Assembly: GCA_036271855.1 (NCBI GenBank)
Contig: DATAZV010000398.1
Coordinates: forward strand, 1-8,758
DNA length: 8,758 bases
Reading direction: 5' to 3'
Source of the DNA: JAQGMJ01 sp036271855
GTDB lineage: Bacteria > Pseudomonadota > Gammaproteobacteria > Burkholderiales > JAEUOS01
Every line of letters starts with the position of its first letter. Position 1 is the stretch's first letter. Positions 1-7,209 of this stretch are shown here, one piece after another. The position numbers and the translations under genes were made by a program. Below the pieces are notes generated by a model, which worked only from the letters and a program-made list of their open reading frames with translations, ran no database searches and was not told the DNA's origin.

Positions 1-24
1 CACTTCCCTTTTCCCGGGGGTTGC

Positions 25-3000
25 ATGACCGAGACGCGTGTAAGCCAAGGCGCCGCGCCGGTTTTATTCCAGCGCCGCTTCGAGATTCCACTGTTTCTGC
101 TGGCCCTGACCGCTGTTGCGCTGGTCCTTGCCTTTGTTTTGCTCCTGGGCAGTGCCGGTGCCTGGGCACAGGTCGCGGCCGGGATCGCCGGGGCCGGCGT
201 CTTGCTGCTGGGTGCGGCGCTGGCGCGCCGTCGGATGCTGCGGCTTCGTTTTCTGCGTGAAGGCGCCGCGCGGCTGGCGGGAGGTGATTTCACCTTTCGC
301 CTCACCGCGGATGACGGTGGAGGCGAACTGGACGCCCTGGCGCAAGACTTCAACCGCATGGCCGAAGCCCTGCAGCGCCGCAGCGAAGCCGGACAACAGG
401 GCGGCGAACGCTTTCGTCGCCTTGCCGCCATGACCTCGGACTGGTTCTGGGAGTTGGACGCGGATTTTCGTTTTGTCGAGATCGACGGCGGCGTCCAGCC
501 GGGCGCGCAGGCGCGCCTGATTGCCGGCGAGTTGCTGGGCACCCGGCCGTGGGACCACGCCTGGCTCCGGCCGGTCGGCACCGGCTGGCAGGCGCATCGC
601 GCGCAACTCGAGGCGCACCAGGCGTTTTCCGCCTTCCTGGTCGAGCGCGTGACGGAAAGCGGCCCGAGCCGCGTAATGGCGTTGCGCGGCGAGCCGGTGT
701 ACGGCGCCGACGGCGCATTCAGCGGATACCACGGCACCGGTGCGGACATCACGCGGCGCTATCGCGCGGAACAGGCGCTGCGTGAATCCGAAGCGCGCAA
801 TCGCGCCTTGATCGACAGCGCGCCGGAGGCGATTTTCGTCGTCGATGCCGATGCGATGAAAGTGCTCGACGCCAATCCCAGCGCGGTGCGCCTGTTCGGC
901 ATGTCGCGCGAAGAATTGCTCACCGCACCGATCCACCGCTTCAATGCCCCGCAGCAGCCCGGCGGCCAGGAATATGGCCTGGCGCTGATGCGGCAGGCGC
1001 TGGCGGGCGACGAGGTGGCGGTGGAGTGGCTGTTCTATACGGCCAATGGACGCGAGTTTCCGGCGGAGTTGCGCCTGACGCGCCTGCCCGGGGCCGCCGG
1101 CCTGCTGCGGCTATCGGTGGTCGATATCAGCGAGCGCCGTGTACTGGAGGCGGAGCGCGAACGCCTGCAAGCCGAGTCCCGCAGCCTGCTCAAGCGCCTG
1201 CACCAGATCATCGAGACCATGCCGCTGCCCTGCGTCGTGCATGACGCCGGGTACATCATCAGTACCTGGAACCCGGCCGCCGAGCGGGTCTTCGGCTACG
1301 CCGCCGCCGAGGCGCTGGGACGCAGCCTGCTCGACCTGGTGGTGCCGGCCGAACGCCACGAAGAGATATCCGGCCGCCTGCACCTGCGCTTGTCCGGGGT
1401 TGAGCCGCCCGCCGGCCGGCGCGTGGTCAACCTGCGGCGCGACGGCTCGCGCATCCAGTGTGAATGGTATGGCGCGCTGATCCGCGCAGAAGAGGCGGGC
1501 CCGCCGGCGATCGTCATCATGGCCATGGACGTCACCGACCGGGTCGAAGCCGAAGAAGCGCTGCGGCAAAGCGAAGAGCGTTTTCGCCGCCTCACCGCGC
1601 TTTCCTCGGACTGGTATTGGGAGCTCGACGCCGAATACCGTTTCGCCGCCGTTACCGGGCGCGAAGGACGGGAGCAGCCGAGCGCCGACGCTGAACTCGG
1701 CCGCCGCCGCTGGGAACGCCCCGAATTGCGGCCAGTCGGGTTCACCTGGGAGGAGCACCGGCGCGACCTCGACCAGCGCAAATCCTTTTCCGACCTGGTG
1801 ATCGCCTACGCCGGCGCCGACGGCGAGCGTGCCTATTGGTCGATCAGCGGCGAGCCGGTGTTCAACAGCGCGGGCGGATTCACCGGCTACCGCGGCGTCG
1901 GCGCCGACATCACACAGCGCTATCGCATCTATGCACTGCGCGCCGGCGAAAAGGAATTGTTCGAGCAACTGGCCGCCGGCGCGCCGCTGGAGCAACTGAT
2001 GACCCTGTTATGTCACGCCGTCGAAGCAGCCCTGGCACGGCGCGGCGTGGCGGCGGTCAATATCGTCAAGGGCAGCGAGCTGCACCACCTGGCGGGCCCC
2101 AGCCTGCCGGAAGGATTTCGCCAGGCATCGTGGCTATTGCCGCTGGCAGACGATCTGGGATGCTGTCCGGTGGCCGTATTGCAGGACCGCGTGACGGTGA
2201 GCGCGGACATCGAAACCGATCCGCACTGGGCGCGGTTCCGTGCCGATGCCGCCGCCGCCGGCTTCCGCGCCTGCTGGTCGGTGCCGGTGCATGGCGCGGG
2301 TGGCCGCGTCATCGCCACCCTGGCGGTGTACCACGATCTGGCCGGTGAGCCCGCGGCGGCGGACCTGGAGCTTTCAGTGTCGGCCGCCGGCCTGGCTGGC
2401 GTGGTGATCGAGCGTTCCGAGGCGGAAAGCGCGTTGCGCGAGAACGAGGCGCGTTACCGCACGCTGGTGGAAGGCGCGCAGGCCGGCGTTTTTGTCTATC
2501 GCGACGATGTCATCGAATACGTCAATCCCGCGATGGTGGCGCTGATGCGCGCGCCCGACGCCAGCGCGCTGCTGGGCCTCAGGGTAGACAGCCTGCTGGC
2601 ATCGGAATTCCTGTTCCTGGCGCGCGGGCGGCGCCTGGCGATGGGCGCGGGCCTGCCGGGCGCCGGCTTTGCCGAGATGCAGCTGGTGCGCCTGGACCAG
2701 ACACGGATGGACGCCGAAGTCGGCTCCTCCGTGGTGAGCCGCGATCGCGGGCTGGTGATCCAGGCCCAGGTGCACGACATCAGCGCGCGCAAGTGGACCG
2801 AGCGGGAGATCATGCGCCTGAATGAAAGCCTGGAGGCGCGGGTCGCCGAACGCACCGCCGAATTGTCGGCGGCCAACCGCGAGATGGAGTCGTTTTCCTA
2901 CACGGTCGCGCACGACCTGCGCGCGCCGTTGCGCTCGATCGACGGTTTTTCGCGCATGCTGCGGGTCGATGCCGGAGACCGGCTGGACGAGCGCATGCGC

Positions 3001-3558
3001 CGCGACCTCGACATCATTTCCGCCAATGCCCGGCGCATGGCCGAGCTGATCGACGGCTTGCTCGAATTTGCCCGCTTCTCGCGCGGCGAACCGGCCCGCC
3101 AGCGCGTCGCCACCGCCGCCATGGTCGAGGCCGTGATCCTGGAGACACCGGTGCCGGCCGGCGGCATGCGCCCCGAGTTCGCCGTCGGTGCGCTGCCCGA
3201 CATGCTGGGCGACGCGGCGATGTTGCGCCAGGTCTGGGTCAACCTGATTTCCAACGCGGTCAAGTTCACCAGCAGACGCCGTGGCGGCAAAGTGGAGATC
3301 GAAGCACGGTCCGAGCCCGGGGGCATGTGCTACACCGTGCGCGACAACGGCGCCGGCTTCGACCCGGCCTATGCCAACAAGCTGTTCGGCATGTTCCAGC
3401 GCCTGCATCGGCAGGACGAGTTCGAGGGCACCGGCGTCGGGCTGGCCATCGTCAAACGGGTGATCGAGCGTCATGGCGGCCGGGTCTGGGCCGAAGGGCA
3501 GCCGGGCGAGGGTGCAAGTTTCCATTTCAGCCTGCCGCCAAGTGCGCTGGCCGACTGA
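25..3558 (+). CDS. Membrane-anchored multi-PAS/GAF sensor histidine kinase
   Basis: A 1177-residue sensor kinase that should autophosphorylate on His and pass phosphate to a separate response regulator. Visible order: two hydrophobic helices (about 20-42 and 47-68) joined by a very short loop; HAMP-like linker (about 69-122); PAS1 (about 128-248, SDWFWELD); PAS2 (about 255-372); PAS3 (about 388-512); PAS4 (about 517-635, SDWYWELD); GAF (about 643-800, ACWSVPV); PAS5 (about 806-922, ending HDISARK); a short coiled coil; HisKA with phosphoacceptor His963 in AHDLRAPLRS; and HATPase_c with N box around Asn1077 (NAVKFT), G1 DNGAGF from 1107 and G2 GTGVGLAIV from 1135. All catalytic motifs look intact. 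There is no periplasmic domain and no receiver domain, so sensing is probably cytoplasmic or within the membrane. The HisKA type resembles that of phytochrome-like kinases, but no PHY or chromophore domain is seen. The start ATG has only a weak GGGGG upstream. The frame stays open to the left edge, so a longer N-terminus is possible, though the membrane helix close to this ATG favours it. The ligand is unknown. Confidence 0.93.
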   Translation: MTETRVSQGAAPVLFQRRFEIPLFLLALTAVALVLAFVLLLGSAGAWAQVAAGIAGAGVLLLGAALARRRMLRLRFLREGAARLAGGDFTFRLTADDGGGELDALAQDFNRMAEALQRRSEAGQQGGERFRRLAAMTSDWFWELDADFRFVEIDGGVQPGAQARLIAGELLGTRPWDHAWLRPVGTGWQAHRAQLEAHQAFSAFLVERVTESGPSRVMALRGEPVYGADGAFSGYHGTGADITRRYRAEQALRESEARNRALIDSAPEAIFVVDADAMKVLDANPSAVRLFGMSREELLTAPIHRFNAPQQPGGQEYGLALMRQALAGDEVAVEWLFYTANGREFPAELRLTRLPGAAGLLRLSVVDISERRVLEAERERLQAESRSLLKRLHQIIETMPLPCVVHDAGYIISTWNPAAERVFGYAAAEALGRSLLDLVVPAERHEEISGRLHLRLSGVEPPAGRRVVNLRRDGSRIQCEWYGALIRAEEAGPPAIVIMAMDVTDRVEAEEALRQSEERFRRLTALSSDWYWELDAEYRFAAVTGREGREQPSADAELGRRRWERPELRPVGFTWEEHRRDLDQRKSFSDLVIAYAGADGERAYWSISGEPVFNSAGGFTGYRGVGADITQRYRIYALRAGEKELFEQLAAGAPLEQLMTLLCHAVEAALARRGVAAVNIVKGSELHHLAGPSLPEGFRQASWLLPLADDLGCCPVAVLQDRVTVSADIETDPHWARFRADAAAAGFRACWSVPVHGAGGRVIATLAVYHDLAGEPAAADLELSVSAAGLAGVVIERSEAESALRENEARYRTLVEGAQAGVFVYRDDVIEYVNPAMVALMRAPDASALLGLRVDSLLASEFLFLARGRRLAMGAGLPGAGFAEMQLVRLDQTRMDAEVGSSVVSRDRGLVIQAQVHDISARKWTEREIMRLNESLEARVAERTAELSAANREMESFSYTVAHDLRAPLRSIDGFSRMLRVDAGDRLDERMRRDLDIISANARRMAELIDGLLEFARFSRGEPARQRVATAAMVEAVILETPVPAGGMRPEFAVGALPDMLGDAAMLRQVWVNLISNAVKFTSRRRGGKVEIEARSEPGGMCYTVRDNGAGFDPAYANKLFGMFQRLHRQDEFEGTGVGLAIVKRVIERHGGRVWAEGQPGEGASFHFSLPPSALAD

Positions 3559-3611
3559 TGCCGGCTGCTTGCAACTGCGCCCCGGGCCTTGGCCGGAAGG
3601 CCGCTTACTGT

Positions 3612-3639
3612 GTGAAATTTGGGCACAGCCTGCTAGAAT
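3612..3639 (+). promoter_or_regulatory. Putative sigma70 promoter with extended -10
   Basis: An extended -10 element TGCTAGAAT (3631-3639; TG, one base, then TAGAAT with one mismatch to TATAAT) follows a weak -35-like GTGAAA (3612-3617, four of six matches) with a 16-bp spacer. Transcription would begin near 3646 and give a leader of about 110 nt ahead of the response regulator gene. The extended -10 is the stronger part; the -35 is poor. This is seen by eye only. Confidence 0.45.
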
Positions 3640-3742
3640 TGACAGGCAGCGCTGATCGGCGGGGGTGTATGCCAAGGTCATTGAGGCCTTTTCGACCTGG
3701 AGATGGCCTTGACATGTGCAACCGAGCAGGCGAAGACACAAA

Positions 3743-3748
3743 GAGGAG
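3743..3748 (+). promoter_or_regulatory. Ribosome binding site deciding the regulator start
   Basis: GAGGAG lies 6 nt before GTG 3755 and 12 nt before the in-frame ATG 3761. The spacing favours the GTG, with ATG 3761 as the alternative. An in-frame ATG further upstream at 3716 would place this site inside the coding region and has no ribosome binding site of its own, so it is unlikely to be the start. Confidence 0.6.
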
Positions 3749-3754
3749 CAGAAA

Positions 3755-4213
3755 GTGACAATGGCCACCGATCCCGGTGCGGACATCCTGTTGGTCGAGG
3801 ACGATCCGAATGATGCCGAGCTGATCAGCCGCGCCCTCAAGCGTGGCGGGGTGGCCGTGACCATGGCGCGGGTGGCCGATGGCGTGGAAGCGCTTGATTA
3901 CCTGTTCTGCCGCGGCGCCTACGCGAGCCGCTCGCGGACTGCGCGACCCAAATTGATCCTGCTCGACCTCAAGCTGCCCAAGCTCACGGGCCTGGAAGTG
4001 CTGAAGGCGATCCGCGCCGATATCGGCATGAAGCGCCTGGTAGTGGTCATGCTCACTTCTTCCAAGGAAGAACGCGACCTCGCCGAGGCCTACGATTCAG
4101 GGGTCAATAGCTATGTCGTCAAGCCGGTCAATTTCGAGCAGCTGATGGACTCGCTGGCCCGGCTTACGCACTATTGGCTGGGCATCAACCAGTTGCCCGC
4201 GGAAGCAGCCTAG
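3755..4213 (+). CDS. Single-domain response regulator, Rcp1-like
   Basis: A 152-residue protein that is almost entirely one receiver domain, with no DNA-binding or enzymatic output domain. Receiver landmarks are intact: acidic pair Asp16/Asp17 in LLVEDDPNDAEL, phosphoacceptor Asp71 in LILLDLKLPK, Thr101 in VVMLTSSKEE and Lys123 in VVKPVNF. The PNDAEL start, the long insert before the Asp (YLFCRGAY followed by a basic stretch) and the KPVNFEQ ending are typical of the Rcp1 type, the partner of phytochrome-like and other PAS/GAF kinases. It lies 196 bp downstream of the large kinase on the same strand, so it is the obvious phosphate acceptor for it (inference). Output is probably by protein-protein contact. 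The start is set at GTG 3755 by ribosome-binding-site spacing; ATG 3761 would shorten it by two residues. Confidence 0.9.
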   Translation: MTMATDPGADILLVEDDPNDAELISRALKRGGVAVTMARVADGVEALDYLFCRGAYASRSRTARPKLILLDLKLPKLTGLEVLKAIRADIGMKRLVVVMLTSSKEERDLAEAYDSGVNSYVVKPVNFEQLMDSLARLTHYWLGINQLPAEAA

Positions 4214-4318
4214 GGACAGGCGAAATCTCCGGGAGGCCGCATTGGCCCTTCAGTTGGTCACAGTGGCCCATGGGACCTTGGGGTGAAGCGAACCCTCGCC
4301 GGCACCAGGCCGGCGGAT
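4214..4318. other. Convergent intergenic region
   Basis: This 105-bp stretch separates two genes that end towards each other. It contains a hairpin at 4297-4315 near the leftward gene's stop and a CCCATGGG palindrome at 4267-4274. No T-run typical of an intrinsic terminator was seen on either strand, and no coding sequence is apparent. Confidence 0.5.
4297..4315. terminator. GC hairpin in convergent gap, possible bidirectional terminator
   Basis: A perfect 7-bp stem CGCCGGC/GCCGGCG with a 5-nt loop (ACCAG). It starts 3 bp beyond the stop of the leftward response regulator and lies about 84 bp beyond the stop of the rightward one. The position suits a terminator or a 3'-end protecting hairpin shared by both transcripts, but there is no U-run after the stem in either direction, so rho-independent termination is not well supported. 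Confidence 0.3.
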
Positions 4319-4741
4319 TCAGTCGGGCCCGGCAGAGCCGCCGGCGGCTTCCAGGCCCGCTTCGGCCGGCGCGGGATTGAGGGTGCGGTCGATGGTGCGC
4401 ATCAGCCCGGCAATGTCGCGCTTGTCGACATAGCCGCTGGCCCCTTCGCGTAGGGCATTTTCCCGCTGCGTCGGACTGAAATAACCCGAGTAGACGAAGA
4501 ACGGCACGCTGCGGCCGGTGCTGTTGAGCAGTTCAAGGGCGGCGCCGGAGTCAAAGGTCGGCATGTGGTGGTCGCACAGCACCAGGTCCCATGAGCCGGA
4601 TTCGATCGCCGCGGAAAAGTCGGCAGGATTGTCGACGCGGCGGATCAGCGCGTCACGGGCCCAGCGGCGGATCTGCGCGGCCGCCAGCAACACGTCCTCT
4701 TCGGAATCGTCGACGATCAGGATGCGCGGCGCGCCTTGCAT
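4319..4741 (-). CDS. Stand-alone response regulator receiver protein
   Basis: A 140-residue receiver-domain protein. Visible landmarks: Asp11/Asp12 in ILIVDDSEEDVLL, phosphoacceptor Asp57 in LVLCDHHMPTF, Ser85 in FFVYSGYF (the usual Thr/Ser position) and Lys107 in SGYVDKRDI. The CDxxMPxF pattern and the SG after beta-4 place it in a receiver subgroup often seen next to or fused with PAS sensor proteins in betaproteobacteria. It differs clearly from the Rcp1-like regulator on the other strand. No output domain follows; the last 20 or so residues are a low-complexity Ala/Gly/Pro tail. It starts 39 bp after the stop of the exoprotein gene on the same strand, with no terminator between them, so co-transcription with the secretion genes is likely. 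Its kinase could be the large sensor kinase in this window or one outside it; the sequence does not say. Confidence 0.9.
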   Translation of the reverse strand: MQGAPRILIVDDSEEDVLLAAAQIRRWARDALIRRVDNPADFSAAIESGSWDLVLCDHHMPTFDSGAALELLNSTGRSVPFFVYSGYFSPTQRENALREGASGYVDKRDIAGLMRTIDRTLNPAPAEAGLEAAGGSAGPD

Positions 4742-4746
4742 ATGAT

Positions 4747-4754
4747 CCCTCCTT
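4747..4754 (-). promoter_or_regulatory. Near-consensus ribosome binding site
   Basis: On the minus strand AAGGAGGG lies 5 nt before the ATG at 4741. It is the strongest Shine-Dalgarno match in the window and fixes the start of the stand-alone regulator. It suggests efficient translation even at the far end of a long transcript. Confidence 0.75.
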
Positions 4755-4780
4755 GATGGCCAGCCGGAATGCTCAGGCCG

Positions 4781-7099
4781 TCATTTTCTCATTGCAGCGT
4801 TGATCGGAGCGCCGTCGCCCTTGATTTCCGAGGTCGGGACGATACCCTCCTGGCCATCGTCCTCGTAGAGGGCGGCGTCGATGCTGCCGTTGGCCAGCGG
4901 GCTCAAGCCGACGATGTTCCAGGACGGCATCACGATCAGCCCATTGCCGGCCAGCGGATTCGAAGGCGTGGTGCGCGCGATGGTCAGCAGGCGGGTCAGG
5001 ATGGCCTGGTCGGCATCGAAGGCGAGCTGAAGAACCGGGCCGGGCGTATCCCAGGGCGAAGCCGGATCGGTGGTGATGCGCCCGCTCGCGCCGGGTGCGT
5101 GGGTTTGCAGCGAGCCGTCGATCTGCAGGCTGCCGCCGGGCGTGGAGATGTTGAGTTGCGCACCGCCGTCGGTAGCCGTCGCCTGCACGGTCTGGCCGGC
5201 ATCGACGACCACGGCGGCGCCGTCGGCACTGACATTGATCTGCGCGGAATTGCCGCTGGTGCCGACGTTGCCGGCAAAGGTCACGCCGCCCGCGCCATGC
5301 AACAGGGTTTGCGCGGGACCCGCGACGGAGGCGACGTTGATGTCGCCCAGCACCAGCTGCCCTTGCGGTGCGTCCACGCTCAGGCCGGCGCCGGCGCTGC
5401 TGCCGGTGGCGGTGTCGATGACGCTGATCTGGGTGCCCGGCGCCATCCGCACATCGCCGTTGCCGGCGGTGATCGTGGCCAGAGTCGCGCTGTTGCTGGC
5501 GGAGACCCCCTGCACCGAAAGATTGCCGCCCAGCTGCACCGCGCCGCCGGCGGCGATGATCGAAGTGGCGGGCCCGGCGTCGGCGAAGGTACTGAGGTTG
5601 CCGGTGCTGGTGATGTTGCCGGCGGCCGAAAGAGAAAGGTTGGCATAGTTGCCGCCGCCGTCGGCGCGTACCGAGACCTGGTTGACGGAGACGGCGTCGG
5701 TGCTCGAGGAGGCCGAAACGAAAGACGCGGCTTGCGGGCCGTGCGCGGTGGTGGTGATAGCCCCGCCCAGGTCTTGCGCGCCGGTGCTGATCAGGTTGAC
5801 GTTGGCGGAGGCATAGCCGCCGGCGTCGGTGGCTTCCTGCACGGAGGCGGTGGTCGCGGCGCTTATCACACCGTTGGAACTTTGCGTGATGCCGCCGTTG
5901 CTCGCATACATCGCCATGGAAGCGCTGAGGAAGCCGGTGCTGCTGATACTGGCGCTGTTGAGCGCGACCGAGGTGCCCTGCATCCCGATGTTGGTGGCGC
6001 CGGCATCGGATTGCGCGCTGATGCTGCCACCCAGCGAAACCTGGCCGCCGCTGGCGACGACAAACAGGTTGGCGCCGTTGCTGCCGCTGGCCGCCAGCGA
6101 GCCGGTATTGGTGACGCTGATGTTGCCGTTGTTGGCCGACAGGTTCAGGGTGGAGGGGGGCGCCGCGCTCTGGGCACCGACCTCGATGCTGCCGCTGACT
6201 TCGATGTTGCCGCCGTCGGCGGACAGATAGACTTCGCCGTTTTTATCGGCCACGCCCTGGGCACGGATCAGTCCGCTCTGGTTGACCACGGCGGAGGCCA
6301 GGGCATTGGACACCATCGCGGTCATCGATACCCGGCCGCCATCGGCCAGCAACTGGCCGCTGTTTTGCGCGTAGGCGAGGTTGTTGAGGGCAGGCAGCCC
6401 TACCGAAAACGACAGCAGCTGATTGCTGTCGAAGGTGATGGTCACTTGTTCGCCTACGCCCATGCCGATCCTGCCGGCCGGCGCGCTGATGACCCCGGTG
6501 GCGCCATTGACTACCTGCTCACCGAGCAGGGCCGCATAGCCGCCGCTGGCAATATTGATGCTGCCGTTGTTCACCACCTGGCCGAGCGGCGAGCCGCCGC
6601 TCTTGGCAAACAGGTAGGAGCCGCTCATGAAATCGTTGTCGGCGATGTCCAGGGACGAGGCCACCAGCCCGCCGACGTCGACATGCGAAGTGGCGCCGAA
6701 AAACACGCCGTTCGGATTGACCAGGAACAACTGGCCGTTGGCCTGCAGGTTGCCGTCGATGTTGCTGGCGACCCCGCCGGTAACGCGGTTGAGCACTACC
6801 GAACTGGCACCGGGCTGCACGAACTGCACCGTATTGACGCTGCCGACCGAAAAGGTGTTCCAGTTGATCACGGCCTTGGGGGTGTTGACGTTGATCGTCA
6901 TGTTGCTGCCGCTGACCACTGGTGCGTTGATCGAACCTGCCGCCTGGCTTGCCCCGCTGGGCAGGACGTCGCTGGACCATGCGGCATTGGCGCCCAGCGC
7001 ACAGGCCAGCGCAATGGCCCAGGCCAGTTTGCGTGCGACCGGCCGCCGCGGTGCCCCGGTACGGTTTGTCGGCGGGGGGGCGAGACGGGTTACGACCAT
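4781..7099 (-). CDS. TpsA-type secreted exoprotein with haemagglutination-activity domain
   Basis: A 772-residue two-partner secretion substrate expected to pass Sec and then be threaded across the outer membrane by the adjacent TpsB. A long basic N-region is followed by a hydrophobic core (about 25-36) and an ANA-A type cleavage site near residue 39. The TPS domain follows (about 41-300): INWNTFSVGS at 78-87, a VQF strand, NGQLFLVNPNGVFFG at 121-135 with the hallmark NPNG, and then VDVGGLVASSLDI. Residues about 317-675 are degenerate beta-helix coils rich in Gly, Ser, Asn and Ala, with recurring GG turns. Residues 676-772 are a non-repetitive tail. The only cysteine is in the signal peptide. 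It is small for the family, many members of which exceed 1000 residues, yet it has a normal stop. ATG 7099 is chosen because GGAGA sits 9 nt upstream; an in-frame ATG at 7141 would add 14 residues but lacks a ribosome binding site. An adhesin or surface role is likely; the target is unknown. Confidence 0.93.
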   Translation of the reverse strand: MVVTRLAPPPTNRTGAPRRPVARKLAWAIALACALGANAAWSSDVLPSGASQAAGSINAPVVSGSNMTINVNTPKAVINWNTFSVGSVNTVQFVQPGASSVVLNRVTGGVASNIDGNLQANGQLFLVNPNGVFFGATSHVDVGGLVASSLDIADNDFMSGSYLFAKSGGSPLGQVVNNGSINIASGGYAALLGEQVVNGATGVISAPAGRIGMGVGEQVTITFDSNQLLSFSVGLPALNNLAYAQNSGQLLADGGRVSMTAMVSNALASAVVNQSGLIRAQGVADKNGEVYLSADGGNIEVSGSIEVGAQSAAPPSTLNLSANNGNISVTNTGSLAASGSNGANLFVVASGGQVSLGGSISAQSDAGATNIGMQGTSVALNSASISSTGFLSASMAMYASNGGITQSSNGVISAATTASVQEATDAGGYASANVNLISTGAQDLGGAITTTAHGPQAASFVSASSSTDAVSVNQVSVRADGGGNYANLSLSAAGNITSTGNLSTFADAGPATSIIAAGGAVQLGGNLSVQGVSASNSATLATITAGNGDVRMAPGTQISVIDTATGSSAGAGLSVDAPQGQLVLGDINVASVAGPAQTLLHGAGGVTFAGNVGTSGNSAQINVSADGAAVVVDAGQTVQATATDGGAQLNISTPGGSLQIDGSLQTHAPGASGRITTDPASPWDTPGPVLQLAFDADQAILTRLLTIARTTPSNPLAGNGLIVMPSWNIVGLSPLANGSIDAALYEDDGQEGIVPTSEIKGDGAPINAAMRK
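5075..6151 (-). repeat. Degenerate beta-helix coil repeats in the exoprotein
   Basis: The translated residues 317-675 fall into about a dozen imperfect units of roughly 24-38 residues. A typical unit runs G-N/D-I/L-S, a variable Ala/Ser/Gly stretch, an aliphatic strand, then GG-x-V-x-L. Examples are GGQVSLGGSIS, GGAVQLGGNLS, QGQLVLGDINV and GGSLQIDGSLQ. They are repeats at protein level only; the DNA is not near-identical between units, which argues against recent expansion. Confidence 0.6.
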
Positions 7100-7108
7100 G
7101 ACGTTTGT

Positions 7109-7113
7109 TCTCC
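7109..7113 (-). promoter_or_regulatory. Ribosome binding site deciding the exoprotein start
   Basis: On the minus strand GGAGA lies 9 nt before ATG 7099. The alternative ATG at 7141 is preceded by a GC-rich stretch without a Shine-Dalgarno match, so the shorter start is preferred. It also gives a more ordinary signal peptide. Confidence 0.6.
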
Positions 7114-7209
7114 GGAAGCCTGGGACTTCGCGCTGCCCCATGGGCGGCGCGACCGATATCTCAGTGCTTCAACGGCGACAAACGCGGGAACTTAAGACTT
7201 TTTTACAAT

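Larger units (their letters stand above)
3559..3754 (+). other. Intergenic region between kinase and Rcp1-type regulator
   Basis: This 196-bp gap holds no convincing gene. Just after the kinase stop there is a 6-bp hairpin (GGCCTT, loop GGCCGG, AAGGCC at 3585-3602) with no following T-run, so it is at best a weak or processing hairpin. It is followed by a probable promoter near 3612-3639 and by a ribosome binding site at 3743-3748. The gap is long for a tight operon, which suggests the regulator gene can be expressed independently of the kinase. Confidence 0.6.

Noticed and set aside
1111..1995. A 294-codon minus-strand frame inside the kinase gene
   Set aside because: It is antisense to conserved PAS domains, has no recognisable content, and is a composition shadow.
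25..3558. Bacteriophytochrome identity for the kinase
   Set aside because: The HisKA type and the Rcp1-like partner recall phytochromes, but no PHY domain or bilin-attachment context is visible; the single GAF belongs to a different subgroup and lies in the middle of PAS domains.
3639..3671. Consensus TTGACA at 3639-3644 as a -35 box
   Set aside because: No acceptable -10 lies 15-19 bp downstream; that region is GGGGGTG. The TTGACA overlaps the end of the better extended -10.
3716..3757. Upstream ATG 3716 as the start of the Rcp1-like regulator
   Set aside because: It would put the clear GAGGAG ribosome binding site inside the gene and add a basic leader not typical of receiver proteins; GTG 3755 or ATG 3761 fits better.
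2374..3864. A 496-codon minus-strand frame opposite the kinase HisKA/HATPase region
   Set aside because: It runs through the reverse complement of catalytic domains that are certain on the plus strand, crosses the kinase-regulator gap, and shows no domain features.
7100..7141. Upstream ATG 7141 as the start of the exoprotein
   Set aside because: It has no Shine-Dalgarno match, whereas GGAGA sits 9 nt before ATG 7099. The extra 14 residues add nothing typical of a signal peptide.
4769..7195. An 808-codon open frame on the plus strand, fully antisense to the exoprotein gene
   Set aside because: Its translation is low-complexity (Gly, Ala, Arg, Val, Asp) with no recognisable domain, and it mirrors the codon bias of the minus-strand gene, which has clear TPS-domain motifs and a ribosome binding site. 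Long antisense frames are common in GC-rich DNA.
7204..7209. TACAAT on the plus strand as a -10 box
   Set aside because: There is no matching -35 at a suitable distance and no rightward gene downstream.
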